Below are positions 12,321 through 25,174 of a DNA stretch of 64,000 nt, in pieces. The notes under the pieces are model-generated. The model worked only from the letters and a program-made list of their open reading frames with translations. It made no database searches and had not been told where the DNA came from. The DNA comes from Paraescarpia echinospica (Eukaryota; Annelida; Polychaeta; Sabellida; Siboglinidae). Made by a program: the position numbers and the translations under genes. The DNA lies in the NCBI GenBank assembly GCA_020002185.1, contig CM034541.1:46759793-46823792 (forward strand), read 5' to 3'. How positions within the stretch are numbered: position 1 is the stretch's first letter; every line of letters begins with the position of its first letter.

Positions 12321-13582
12321 ATCGTGTCTCGTCGGGACTCTCGTGTGACGTGTCATCCGTAGTCTCGTGACACATCTCGGTCATAGTCTCGTCGGTACTC
12401 TCGTATGATGTATCATCCTTAGTCTCGTGATATATCTCGGACATTGTCTCGTCGGTACTCTCGTGTGATGTGTCATCCGTAGTCTCGTGTGATGTGTCTC
12501 GTAGTATATATCTTGTCTCGTCCGTACTCTCGTGTGATGTGTCATCCTTAGTCTCGTGACATATCTCGGTCATAGTCTCGTGACATATCTCGGCCACAGT
12601 CTCGTGACATATCTCGGTCATAGTCTCGTCTCTTGACTCGTCGGTACTCTCTTGTGATGTGACATCCGTAGTCTCGTGTGATGTGTCTCGTAGTATATCT
12701 CTTGTCTCGTCAATTACTCTCGTGTGATGTGTCATCCTTAGTCTCGTTACATATCTCGGTCATAGTCTCGTCTCTTGTCTCGTCGGTACTCTCGTGTGAT
12801 GTATCATCCAAAGTCTCGTGTGATGTATCATCCGTACTCTCGTGAGACATGTCATCCGAAGTCTCGTGACATATCTCGGTCATAGTCTCGTCTCTTGTCT
12901 CGTCGGTACTCTCGTGTGACGTGTCATCCGTAGTCTCGTGTGATGTGTCATCCGTAGTCTCGTGACATATCTCGGTTATAGTCTCGTCTCTTGTCTCGTC
13001 GGTACTCTCGTGTGATGTGTCATCCGTTGTCTCGTGCCATCCGTAGTCTCGTGACGTATCTCGGTCATAGTCTCGTCTCTTGTCTCGTCGGTACTCTCGT
13101 GTGATGTGTCATCCGTAGTCTCGTGTGATGTGTCATCCGTAATCTCGTGACATATATCGGTCATAGTCTCGTCTCTTGTCTCGACGGTACTCTCGTGTGA
13201 TATCTCGTCCGTAATCTCGTGTGATGTGTCATCCGTAGTCTCTTGTGATGTGTCATCCGTAGTCTCGTGACATATATCGGTCATAGTCTCGTCTCTTGTC
13301 TCGTTGGTACTCTCGTGTGACGTGTCATCCGAAGTCTCGTGTGGTGTGTCATCCGTAGTCTCGTGACATATCTCGGTCATAGTCTCGTCTCTTGTCTCGT
13401 CGGTACTCTCGTGTGATGTGTCATCCGTAGTCTCGTGTCATCCGTAGTCTCGTGACGTATCTCGGTCATAGTCTCGTCTCTTGTCTCGACGGTATTCTCG
13501 TGTGCTATCTCGTCCGTAATCTCGTGTGATGTGTCATCCGTAGTCTCGTGTGATGTGTCATCCGTAGTCTCGTGCCATATCT
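12321..13582. repeat. 24-bp composite minisatellite, block 2
   Basis: Same a/b/c monomers as 11035-11515, often in the order c-a-a-b or c-a-b. Occasional shortened monomers (such as gtctcgtgccatccgtagtc near 13030) break the minus-strand frame. No spacers of unique sequence occur. Confidence 0.92.
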
Positions 13583-13849
13583 CGAAGGAATTGATGCAAT
13601 AACACGTCTATTTTCCTGAAAAAGGAAGGAATTGATGCAATAACACGTCTATTTTCCTGAAAAAGGAAGGAATTGATGCAATAACACGTCTATTTTCCTG
13701 AAAAAGGAAGGAATTGATGCTATTTTCCTAAAAAAGGAAGGAATTGAGGCAATAACACGTCTATTTTCCTGAAAAAGGAAGGAATTGACGCGATAACACG
13801 TCTATTTTCCTGAAAAAAGAAGGATTTGACGCAATAACACGTTAAGATT
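13583..13849. repeat. 41-bp tandem repeat
   Basis: Unit gaaggaattgatgcaataac, then acgtctattttcctgaaaaag. About 6.5 copies, one of them shortened near 13720. It shares the ataacacgtctatt core with the 52-bp family at 11880-12140. Confidence 0.9.
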
Positions 13850-15315
13850 AGTGTTTCGTTTGTCCAACTAGTTGATCTAAGTTCAATTCGTGACACGTGT
13901 TTGTCAAAGCATAGTGTTTCGTTTGTACAACTCGTGTCTCGTCGGTACTCTCGTGTGATGTGTCATCCGTAGTCTCGTGACATATCTCGGTCATAGTCTC
14001 GTCTCTTTTCTCGTCGGTACTCTTGTGTGACGTGTCATCCGTAGTCTCGTGACGTATCTCGGTCATAGTCTCGTCTCTTGTCTCGTCGGTACTCTCGTGT
14101 GACGTGTCATACGAAGTCTCGTGTGATGGAGCATCCGTAGTCCCGTGACATATCTCGGTCATAGTTTCGTCTCTTGTCTCGTTGGTACTCTCGTGTGACG
14201 TGTCATCCGTAGTCTCGTGTGATGTGTCATCCGTAGTCTCGTGACATATCTCGGTCATAGTCTCGTCTCTTGTCTCGTCGGTACTCTCGTGTGATGTGTC
14301 ATCCGTAGTCTCATGTCATCCGTAGTCTCGTGACGTATCTCGGTCATAGTCTCGTCTCTTTTCTCGTCGGTACTCTCGTGTGACGTGTCATACGAAGTCT
14401 CGTGTGATGTGGCATCCGTAGTCCCGTGACATATCTCGGTCATAGTTTCGTCTCTTGTCTCGTCGGTACTCTCGTGTGACGTGTCATCCGTAGTCTCGTG
14501 TGATGTGTCATCCGTAGTCTCGTGACATATATCGGTCATAGTCTCGTCTCTTGTCTCGTCGGTACTCTCGTGTGACGTGCATCCGAAGTCTCGTGACATA
14601 TCTCGGTCATAGTCTCGTGTGATGTGCCTAGTTGATCTAAGTTCAATTCGTGACACGTGTTGGTCAAAGCATAGTGTTTCGTTTTCGTGACACGTGTTGG
14701 TCAAAGCATAGTGTTTCGTTAGTGCAACTAGTTGGTCTGAGTTCAATTCGTGACACGTGTTGGTCAAAGCATAGTGTTTCGTTTGTCCAACTAGTTGATC
14801 TAAGTCCAATTCGTGACACGTGTTGGTCAAAGCATAGTGTTTCGTTTGTACAACTAGTTGATCTAAGTCCAATTCGTGACACGTGTTGGTCAAAGCATAG
14901 TGTTTCGTTTGCACAACTAGTTGGTCTGAGTTCGATGTTCGATTCGTTCAGCGTGTTGGTCAAAGCATAGTGTTTCGTTTGTGTGACTAGTTGATCTGAG
15001 TTCAATTTGTGACATGTGTTGGTCAAAGAATAGTGTTTCGTTTGTCCAACTAGTTGGTCTGAGTTCAATTCGTGCAGTGTAATCGGTTAAGTTTCTGTTT
15101 CGTTTACGCAACTAGTTGATCTGAGTTCGATTCGTGTCGTGTGTTGGTCAAAGCATAGTGTTTCGTTTGCACTACTAGTTGGTCTGAGTTCAATTTGTGC
15201 AGCGTAATCGGTTAAGTTTCTGTTTCGTTTACGCAACTAGTTGGTCTGAGTCCGTTTCGTGCCGTGTGTTGGTCAAAGCATAGTGTTTCGTTTGCACCAC
15301 TAGTTGGTCTGAGTA
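13850..15315. repeat. 63-bp repeats flanking 24-bp block 3
   Basis: A single 63-bp unit (13850-13935) is followed by 24-bp a/b/c monomers (13936-14625), then about eleven 63-bp units (14625-15315). Some later units carry an inserted cagtgtaatcggttaagttt variant (15074 and 15198), so a two-unit higher-order repeat may be forming. Confidence 0.9.
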
Positions 15316-15475
15316 CATTAACATCTCTGTACTGAACTACACAGACATGAGTGGTTAACATATCTGTACTGAACTACACAGAAATAAGTGGCTATCATCT
15401 CTACTGAACTATACAGACATAAGTGGCTATCATCTCTACTGAACTACACAGACATACATCATCTTCCAAAATGTA
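15316..15475. repeat. About 38-bp tandem repeat, four copies
   Basis: The unit contains ctgaactacacagacataag then tggctatcatctcta. It closes the satellite field. Confidence 0.85.
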
Positions 15476-15559
15476 AGATATAATGACCACAAAAAACAGA
15501 CGCAGGTCTTTTATAACAGTTCGACAGAACATAAAGGTCACGTGGTCGTGCCGAACGAA

Positions 15560-16000
15560 CATTTATCCACTAGGGGATGATGTTTGTAGTTCGTGATGTA
15601 TCCGTCAGGGGGCTCTATTGCACGCAAGCGTGCAAGAGACACGAATATTTGCAGTACTCCTACATTTACTTCACAACTTGTCCACAAGATGGCACCACTT
15701 GCATAATTAGTCCCGAAAAATACCGATAGGGGCGCCGCGGGTAAACATATTTTAGTTCCAAAAAAATTCCACTAGGTGGCGCTGATTTGGTTCATTATCT
15801 ATCCGCTAGGTGGCGCTGTTATAGTTAACCAACTATCCGCCAGGTGGAGCTATTTTAATTCACCAACTATCCGTCAGGGGGCGCTTTTATAGTTTTGGCG
15901 GGAAATAATGTTTGGCGGGAAATAATTTTAGTTCACCAACTATCCGTCAGGGGGTACTATTTTAGTTCCGACAAATTCCGATGGGGGCGCCACGTGACCT
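15560..16000 (+). promoter_or_regulatory. Cluster of CTCF-like motifs in degenerate repeats
   Basis: Nine related sites in about 430 bp match or approach the bilaterian CTCF core (CCACTAGGKGGCGCT): 15567, 15602, 15723, 15769 (CCACTAGGTGGCGCTGA), 15803 (CCGCTAGGTGGCGCTG), 15837, 15871 (CCGTCAGGGGGCGCTT), 15943 and 15978. All share one orientation, apart from ambiguity in the near-palindromic 15723 and 15978. They sit in a loose 35-70-bp repeat with caactatccg. The match is seen in sequence; binding is inference, and a mobile repeat that happens to carry the core is possible. Confidence 0.5.
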
Positions 16001-16029
16001 TGATCTACATCCGGGTACTTGACATTGAA

Positions 16030-16205
16030 GGTCATTTGCATAATTAGCCACGCCCACAATGCCCAGCTCGATCCTGATTGGTCAATTCAACTTTACCCAC
16101 AATGCCTAGCTCGCTCCTGATTGGTCAACTGTATAACTAACCACGCTCACAATGCCCAAATAAGGGCATTTATGCAAATGAGGCGACCTCATTTGCATAA
16201 TCCTT
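16030..16205. promoter_or_regulatory. Octamer/CCAAT block with perfect palindrome
   Basis: Two imperfect tandem units carry cacgcccacaatgcccagct and TGATTGGTCAA (inverted CCAAT, at 16075 and 16119), plus ATTTGCAT at 16034. They are followed by a perfect 14-base inverted repeat TTATGCAAATGAGG-cga-CCTCATTTGCATAA (16170-16200) that holds two opposed octamer sites. Octamer plus CCAAT is typical of POU/NF-Y-dependent promoters. The block ends about 110 bp before large repeat B begins. No transcript start could be assigned. Confidence 0.45.
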
Positions 16206-16899
16206 AACTTTGTCGCGCCGCGGTGCAAGTGCAAAATCCCTATCTCTTAACATGGCACTTCCACCGCGACGACTCCACCGTCCATCATACTTAACCTCCT
16301 TTACTACTGTGGGTGCTCATTTAAAGATCTGCTATGTGTCGTATTCAGCACAAAACGGTAGACGAGTTTACCATCAAAACCGGATATATCCATTTTTCAG
16401 TTATCACTCAAATCCAGACATACTCTAACACTGATAACAATATACACATGTATATTATACAGAACAAATTGGATCCGTCAGAATATTAAATTTAAAACCA
16501 AAAATTTCAAAATTAGCCTATGAGGACGTCAAGTTGGGTCACGTGACAGCTGGCTATTCAACAACAACAAATGGAACTTAAAAAATTTGAATTCGTAGTT
16601 AATAAAAAATTGTGTACGGAACATAATTTCATCCAAATATTGTCGCTCACCATTGCAATCAAATTTAGCGAAAATAACTTCATAATATTCCAATTGTTTC
16701 CCTTTAATTAGATAATTTGAACAACAGTGCATAAAAAAGGTTTGTAAAGTCAAATCTTCATTAGTAATGTTGACCATGTTGATTACACGAGTGAATATCT
16801 GTTTGTTACAACATGGAAGTCAGCATTCCATTTAGTCGGGTTTACCACTATGAGAACTGCTAGTAGTATGGAACCACCAACTAACTGCGTGTCAAAAGA

Positions 16900-17024
16900 A
16901 GGGGAATTGTTTAGGCCAAATAAAAGGAGAGGTAGTACACATTGCATTGGTTGTTATGATATGTTGTAAATGTGTCAAATGAGGGGAATTGTTTAGGTCA
17001 AATAAGAGGAGAGGTAGTACACAT
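16900..17024. repeat. 82-bp repeat, about 1.5 copies
   Basis: Same unit as 3956-4822, but unexpanded here. Confidence 0.9.
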
Positions 17025-17341
17025 AATGTAATAGGAATAAAATTATAACAGTTTGGGATAACGCCTTATCATTACTTCACTATATCACGGTAGCATTCAG
17101 ATACGGAAATATTGACAGACACACGTGCAGTCGCTCCTGTCTATTGCTTGAGCGAAAGTAGGTGTGATCGACTTTGAAGAAACTCCTCTCACATGACGCC
17201 AGACTCGCGTACATGTTGAGACATATCCTTATGACATTATACTAGCCGTAAATTGTGACTTGCTGGCTTATAGTTGTTTCATTTAACAAGTTATGTCCAT
17301 CATTTTAATGTAAGGTAATCGCATTGAGAAGAATTCGTTAT

Positions 17342-18267
17342 GCTGAGTCATCAAATTCCGAGGAAGGGCAGATTACAGCATACACTGGAAATTATGTAAA
17401 TGCGACAGACAGCAGTTGTTTTCATTACTCGGTAGGTGTACACTGCGGAAGTCGGGAAACCAACCTTATAACTTGTATGGTAATACCAGGTAGTAATACG
17501 ATACCACGATTATTAAAACTGGCACCATATTGCGCGTTTGCATTCAATCAGTGAGATAACACTGCTGGTCTCAGACGCTGCCGACCGTAAAGAGACTTCA
17601 TTCTGACACCGGATAGGCGGCAGAGGGCGCCACGGTGGGTGTTCTGTCATCAGTACTGGACACAGAGAATGTGGAACCCTATTATCTTTTCAGACGAGTC
17701 TCGTTTTCTGGTTTCCAATGCTGATGACCGAGTATGCAGAGTACCGACGACGCGGGGAGCAATAATCGGATGCAGCAGTTGTGCAGCACGAACTGAGCGT
17801 CTTGGCCTGGCTGGCTTATCTACCAGTGTAAGGGCCGAACTATTCATAATCGACGTCAATCTCAATGCCCAGAGATACAGAGATGAACTTTTGGATACTG
17901 GTACCATTCGTGTGCCAACAGCCTGACACCCGAGTCTGCGCTTTTCCCAACCGGACATTGCCCGATCTCGTGTCGCACGGATTGTGCAAGCGTACCTGCA
18001 GTAGGAGCTAGCATCAACATGGTCATACTTTATCACCTGCCTTTTGCTCGGACATGTCGCCCTTCGAACATGTTTGGGATTAACTGCAGAGACGGCTTCA
18101 TCCGCGACGAAAACAGCCGACCAACATCCATCAATTCACAGCTACACTGATTGAAGAATGGATAACCAAGCTGCTATCGACTACAAAACTCATACGGCCA
18201 ATGCTATGCATAATCCTGGCTTCCATTGCTGCCGGGGCAGTGAAGGGCACACGCCTCACGGAACAAT
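17342..18267 (+). pseudogene. Tc1/mariner transposase, degenerate (copy B)
   Basis: Almost base-for-base the same as 5140-6065, with the same stops and frame breaks. FSDESRF carries the first catalytic Asp near 17693, DVNLNAQRYRDELL follows, and the Glu-bearing SPFEHVWD lies near 18060. Shared lesions show that the whole large repeat was copied after the enzyme was already inactive. Confidence 0.85.
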
Positions 18268-20763
18268 GCTTACACACAATAATACAATATTAAAGTTATC
18301 ATGTTTGTCGTATAGTCTTTGTGCTTTTCTTACCAACGCGTCAAACGTAACCGATTAATCTATATAAGCCAATCTTCGCGTAATCTTCAAATCCTTTCCA
18401 GCGGGGTGCCAATAGTTTCTTTTCAGCATCTACAAGCCCCCGTCCATCACAGTAGTCTCTTCCGTCTTCGCCAACCCAGAGCATTAGGTATTGTACTTTG
18501 ACTTCTTCCCCTTTTTAGCAAGAGACCCGTTGGAAATGTACTCACAGGTTCGCCTGAATTTCCTGAGGGCTTCTGGTAGATTGCTGGAACTCCACTCTAT
18601 TGTCGGTATGGGTACACCCTTTAGTTCGGTCACTTTTTTATTTGTCAGTCGTATCGTAGATGCATCACGAAAGGACCGAAAACAACATTGTTTCTACTGT
18701 CTGTTACAACTGTATTATTGCTCATTGTCTTGTGGTCATCGACTTTTTTGGTTTGTATTTTCAGGCGTTATAACATTGTTATTTTACCGTGTGCGTGGTT
18801 GTTCACCTTTCTGACACCATGTCGTATGGTGTTTGTTCTTTTCATAGGAATACGTCAGACGTAACCTATCAATCCACATAAGCAACGTAGCGAAAAGACA
18901 CGATTTGCTCAACAGTATAATTGTAAGAGGGTGATGTCTGCATTGTGCGTAGGTCGGCAGCACATATAAAGTAAGTATCATCACAATGGTCATAGTAAAT
19001 ATACGGGAGCTTGCCCAGCTTTCTAATTTATTTGTTTTGTTCTCCTCCGAAATAGGGTAAATGAGGGACTTGGGCTGAGTCGGTCTCTCCTTTCTTTCTT
19101 TTTGTCTTTTTTAATTCCTCCAACAACAAACCAACCGTTGTGTAATGATGAGCGTACGCTGCTAAACTTTTGTTGTGAGTCGTCTGTTTGATCAACAAGC
19201 AACGGTGGCGTCTTGTCTGGCACCATCGTGCATTACGCAACTTTTGTTGCTGCGATTCCATTTTTGAATGATGAATTGGTTTACTAATTACTGTACTGGT
19301 CAAATCAACACGGGACTCAAGTTTTGTTGAGTTGCGGGCCATCGTATATTACATGACTAATCAGCTTTTAATCGATCAAACAGACGAACTCGCAGCAAAC
19401 GCTTAGCAGTGTACGCCTAGAATAATGATTAGGATTGATCGCTCACCGTAACATTCAGATTCAGAATAATTTATTTGACTTGCAAGAAAAACTTTCGTCT
19501 CTTTTTAACTGGTATGTATAACGATACGAGAATGTTAGAAGATAATGCATCGTGTCCCCACTTTAATATCTTTGAAATGACATCGAGCCCAGTCCACTTG
19601 GTCCTTGTTTCTTCTGTTTGACTTTGGTAGCTCCGTACACGCGGCACATGCCGGAAGGCCTGTTCAGTCGGTCGATGATGGAATGGATTATCATGTCGAG
19701 CCGACTATGCACTCCATACTGGTCAAAATCAGTTCTAGCTATCATCTCTCAGCCTCATCTCAGCAACCCATATTATAAAGGTCGGCTTCAACGGCGTTTT
19801 CCGTCGCCATGCGTTTTCTCCATATCACACTTCTTTCCGTCGTGTTGCCTGCTCATTTCTTCGAAAAACACCGTGCCGTGTGTTGCTGCCACTTCGATGG
19901 CGTTTGTTTGAACGAGCAAATGTTCAGTCCAGGTATGTACGGGTACATCTCAACATCGTTGGTCAGAACATAACATATAACTTCCAAGATTTAAAAAAAC
20001 AATAACTGGAGATGATCGAAGCTGGATGGGTTTTCTTACAGGGGTAAGAATTTAATATACATACATGCAGATTGATTGAATGCAAGTGCCTGATAAGTAA
20101 TAGTAATAGATACGGTCTCGGACAGGAAGTCAAAGCAGAGACCTAGGAAGGTACATTGAGTATAGAAACCGCGGAGATCGAGTCATAACTCTTGTTTAAC
20201 AATTTTGTACACTTTGTAATTTCCTGATATACTGAAGAGCAACACTATGATAAAGATAATTACAAAGCCAACTCTGCTAGTAACAAGAGCAGTTGCGATA
20301 GTTTTTGCTGCTATCAACTTGGTGGTCTATGTTTTTTTATGGAAAACAAGGTATTTTTCATTACACGTGATACGTTTTAGAAATTACATATCAACCAACT
20401 ATATAGAATTCTCATCAGTTTAAAATATGATATTCCATTTTTATGTAACTTATATATTTTGGCCACTAGAGCAATTTAAAAAACTAAAAAACGTACGTGC
20501 ACCATATCCCACTCTCCCCTATGTATGTCATTTCTGACTGGTCTGGTTGTGAATTTGTCCAAACTTGCATACAAATGGCTGAAAGAAACATAACTTCCAT
20601 AGCGTTGAGACGTAATTATGTTTATGAAAACAACTTATTTTCACCGAAACACTTTTTAACCTGTTTACAACACCGAACTCCGTCCAGTTGATAGGTGTAT
20701 TGCGTTTCAATGGTTATTATCTACCAGGGGCGGTGAAAAGTGGCAACCTACCTGCGATTAATA

Positions 20764-20798
<35 letters not shown>
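20764..20798. repeat. (TA)n microsatellite
   Basis: TA dinucleotides, expanded here relative to copy A (8565-8576). A second TA run lies at 21670-21707 after the CT tract. Confidence 0.9.
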
Positions 20799-20800
<2 letters not shown>

Positions 20801-21280
20801 GTGTTCTTGCACGCAAAGATGCATGCAATTTGCAAATTATTTATGTTTTAACATTTACAAATACATTTAAGTGTATATATGACAGCAGTTTGTGGCGTAA
20901 CACAGTCAGCATATATAGTTTCCTAATTTTAACAACGTGTGCGCGTGCGTGAATGCGTGCGTGCGTTTGAGCATGCGAGTGAGACTTTTGTAAAACACCT
21001 CACCGCATATCTGTAGTTCGAGTGAAAATCGTCAGAATGAGCTGTTCCTGCTGGTCTAACTTGCATGTGTCCTACACTTCACTTTCTGTCTCTCACTTTC
21101 TAACCTCCCTCTCTTGTTCTCTATCTCCCAATCTCCAACTTCCTTCCCCTCGGACTCTCTGTCCCTCCCTCCTTCCCTCCTTCCCTCCATCTCTCCTTCC
21201 CTCAATTCTCCATCCCCTCTCTCTTTTCCCACTCACTTCTTCATCTGCCACTGTCTCCCTCTCTCTTAATCTTTCTTTCA

Positions 21281-21701
<421 letters not shown>

Positions 21702-22149
21702 TATATATCTCTCCGACCTATGTTCCCGCTTGATTAACCTTAGTTGCCATTGCATGTGAATTGACGGTTACAAATAAACTTGTTCGTGTTTACTGATTGC
21801 CAACAATGCTAAGACAACCAGTTTTGAATTATATCAACTAAGTTCTTCTGGTGTTAATTTTCAATATCATGACGACCAGTTGATCACATCTTACTGGATC
21901 ATTCGTACGACATGGCGCTGCCCATCTAGAGGGATTCTTTTCTGGGTTTTCCTTCCCCTAAATAAATGTCTTCACGACGTGTTGAGTAGCCCGCATACCA
22001 AGGAGACTCTTTCGAGGCGCGATCTCGTCGCAATGGTTTCTACCGCGTTTAGACCACGTCTGAAACGAATCTCTTTGGCTATAAGCAGCTTTCTCATGAA
22101 CTGCTCATATTTTTCATTCTCCTAGACCCAAATCCTGCCAAATATATCG

Positions 22150-22462
22150 ACCAGTAATGCAAAAATCGACCAGTAATGTAATAACGACAAATAATGTAAT
22201 AATCGACCAATAATGCAATGACGACCAGTAATGTAATAACGACAAATAATGTAATAATCGACCAATAATGCAATAACGACCAGTAATGTAATAACGACAA
22301 ATAATGTAATAATCGACCAATAATGCAATGACGACCAGTAATGTAATAACGACAAGTAATGTAATAATCGACCAATAATGCAATAACGACCAGTAATGTA
22401 ATAACGACAAATAATGTAATAATCGACCAATAATGCAATAACGACCAGTAATGTAATAACAG
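22150..22462. repeat. 55-bp higher-order tandem repeat
   Basis: Three sub-units (cgaccaataatgcaataa, cgaccagtaatgtaataa, cgacaaataatgtaataat) alternate to give a 55-bp higher-order unit repeated about 5.5 times. It abuts the inverted-repeat element on its right. Confidence 0.9.
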
Positions 22463-23335
22463 CGATGAAGATGCTTATGACGACGATGATGGCGACTATA
22501 GTGATGGTTGTAGTAGTGACAATGCTAGTAGTAATGATGAAGATGGCGGTGTGGAGGATGATGAATGATTAAGATGATGACGACTAGAAAGATTATGACA
22601 ATTTAGGGGTCATCTTAGTGACGGTGATAAAGATGATGGTTCTGCTGATGATTTTGCTGATGATGAGGAGGATGTCAATTATGATGATGGAGTCGGCGAT
22701 AAATAGCATGATAAGTGATTACGATTATAAGGAGGAGGAAGATGAAGACAATGAAGGCGCCATCTTAGTGAAGAAGATGATGATCACTATGAGTAAGATG
22801 ACGACGACGATGACGATGACGGTCATAATCATTACGATGATCAGGACGACAACAATGACATCATCAACCTTAGCCTCCTCATCATCGTCATCACCGTGTT
22901 ACCTTTATAAAGGCTAGTCTTACTAGCCAAATAAGGGGTCATCTCAGATATATTAAGGGAAATCTCCATATGCAGTATTAATGAGTGATACATTAACATT
23001 ATTAGAAGCTAAATGGTAGGCCTAATCTAAAATTAGTTAAATATAGATCGGTGGAAACAACTCAGGAAGTAATCTCAAAACATCAATTTAAAGGTAATCT
23101 CAATCAACAACAATGTTCTTCTAACGATAAAGGGAACTCAAATGTTTTAATATATGACCAAAAGTAAGGGATTGCATCAATTTAAAGCATATAAAGAATA
23201 ATTTTAAAAAAGAGTCATTGAGAGGTAATTTAATAATGACCTAGATGATCAGATCAACACATTGCGGTTCATCTAACACAATCATGTGGTCTTCTCGAAA
23301 ACAAGTAAATTAAGAGGCCATCTCATAAAAAAGAA
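22463..23335 (+). repeat. Left arm, partial tandem duplicate
   Basis: GAT-rich segment, then gatgacggtcataatcatta near 22816 and a ggggtcatctcag-rich part. It matches the outer part of the left arm (23340-23930) in direct orientation and the right arm in inverted orientation. Acidic open frames through the GAT part are low complexity. Confidence 0.65.
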
Positions 23336-24869
23336 TGGGTGCTGGTGACCATATGGTTGTGATGATGATTCTGATGACGGTGTAGTTCATGATGATGATG
23401 ATGTTAGTAATGATGATGAAGACGGTGATAATGAGGATCATAAATAATTATGATGATGATTAGGAAGACTGATGAAGACAATCAGAGCGTTATCATTGTG
23501 ATGTTTATTATGATTATTATGACTAGGAAGACCACGACGATGAAGAGGATGAGGAAGATGAGGAGGATGAAGTAGATGATGACGATGACGGTTATAATTA
23601 TTCCAATGATGAGTACAACAACAAAGTCATCCATAACCTCCTCCTCGTCATCACCATCGACAACTTCATGTCCACCCTTATCACGGTGAAACTACATGTC
23701 GACAAACAATAGGACCCAATCAGGTCGTGTGGTTAAGAAGGGGGTTCTTTATGAAGGGACACCTCAAAAATGAAACCAATAATCTACAATAAATTATGGG
23801 ATTACCTTAAGACAGGGGTCATTAAAACATTTAAAATTTAAATAACTGATCATTATTTGGTCAAATTAAGGGGTCATCTCAAACAAGTTAGGGGAATTAT
23901 CAAAATGAAATTATAATTAATGATATTATTAAGAAAGAAAGGGTAATTTCAAAATAATAAAATATGGATCAGCTGAAACAATTAAGGTGTTATCTCAAAA
24001 CGTAAAGTAAAGGGTAATCTCAATAAATTAATACGCTCATCTAAACGATAACGTGAACCTAAATATTTAAAATATGACTAAATTAAGGGATCATATAAAA
24101 CACCATTTAACGAATACTTTTTAAAGGGAGTCATTAACAAGAACGGTAATAATGATCTAGCTGATCTAGCGGGGTCATTAAAACCATGCGGTCTTATCGA
24201 AATAAAGTTAACTAAATGAAGGGGCCATCTCGTAAAAAGAATGAGTTTTCTCAAAACGCCAAGATTCGTTACAAAATTTGTAAGAAGCCATTAACAAATT
24301 AACGAGCAGATTGTTGCAATAAATTGAGTGACTATCTACAAAAATTAAAGGGTTTTCTTATCAAAGTTAAGGAATCACATAAAAAGTGTATCTAGCCATT
24401 AACATTGAACCAGCTTCTTGTCTCAATAAATAAACGGATAATTTAAAAATAGACGTGTTTATTAAAAATAATTGTCTGATCGTCTTAACGCATTAAGGGA
24501 TCATGCCAAGGCAATAAATAGTGATCTCTCAATAAAGGGTTTGTTTCAAAAAGGTTCACCAAAATGTAAGTTTTAATTAAAAAGAACACGTAGATCGTCT
24601 TTAAAAATTAAGAGGTCTTAACATATAAGTATTGACTAAGTTTAAAAGACCTCACTAAACGTGTCAACGCATACTGGATCATCTCAAAACTATAACAGTT
24701 TGTCTCATAAAATAATAAGGTTTACTCAAAAAAGATAAACCGTTATTTCACACACAAATTTAATTTTTCAATAAAAAAAATTAATTCCGATGCTCTTTGC
24801 TGTGTGATATGATCGCAGAATATTCAATTATTTTCCATATTTTTCACGAAATTTTTAAAGTTGTTACTG

Positions 24870-25073
24870 TCAAAGAAATTTTGAAGAGGTGTTCCATTTT
24901 AATGCGAAAGGATGTGACCTAAAATCGTGTAATTTCTTGTCTATAGGTTTACGCGGACCGCAGCATACCAATTCCCTGTACTGGTCCGCAATTGCTGCAA
25001 ACTCGCAATTGTTATTCGGGGTCAAAATGAACTGCAAACCCAGCTGATTGAAATGAAACCAGTCCATATTCAC
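24870..25073 (-). pseudogene. OTU-like cysteine protease fragment
   Basis: The 67-residue frame holds GLQFILTPNNNCEFAAIADQ. This resembles the catalytic entry of OTU deubiquitinases (PxDGNCxFxAxADQ) with the Cys kept and the Asp-Gly replaced by Asn-Asn. The His box is not seen and the frame ends soon after. It follows the integrase fragment on the same strand, an order known from integrase-OTU fusion proteins of Ginger-type elements. Assignment rests on one motif. Confidence 0.45.
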
Positions 25074-25174
25074 GTTTATAAGGAATGTGTAGTATTTGCG
25101 CTATGTGTTGTTCTATGCCGTGTGTGACTTCGCTTGTCTTCTCTCAATGTCCTGGGTCACGCTCGTGATGTCGT

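Noticed and set aside
11011..14914. Minus-strand open frames rich in Thr, Asp, Glu and His
   Set aside because: Produced by 24-bp monomers free of stops in one frame. They end wherever a monomer is shortened or another repeat family intervenes.
16210..16428. 72-codon frame downstream of the octamer palindrome as the gene it drives
   Set aside because: It crosses the border into large repeat B after about 30 codons, so its second half is repeat sequence. No homologous product is recognised.
22618..22917. Met/Thr/Asp-rich frames in GAT repeats
   Set aside because: Low-complexity GAT sequence inside the inverted-repeat arm, with no other support.
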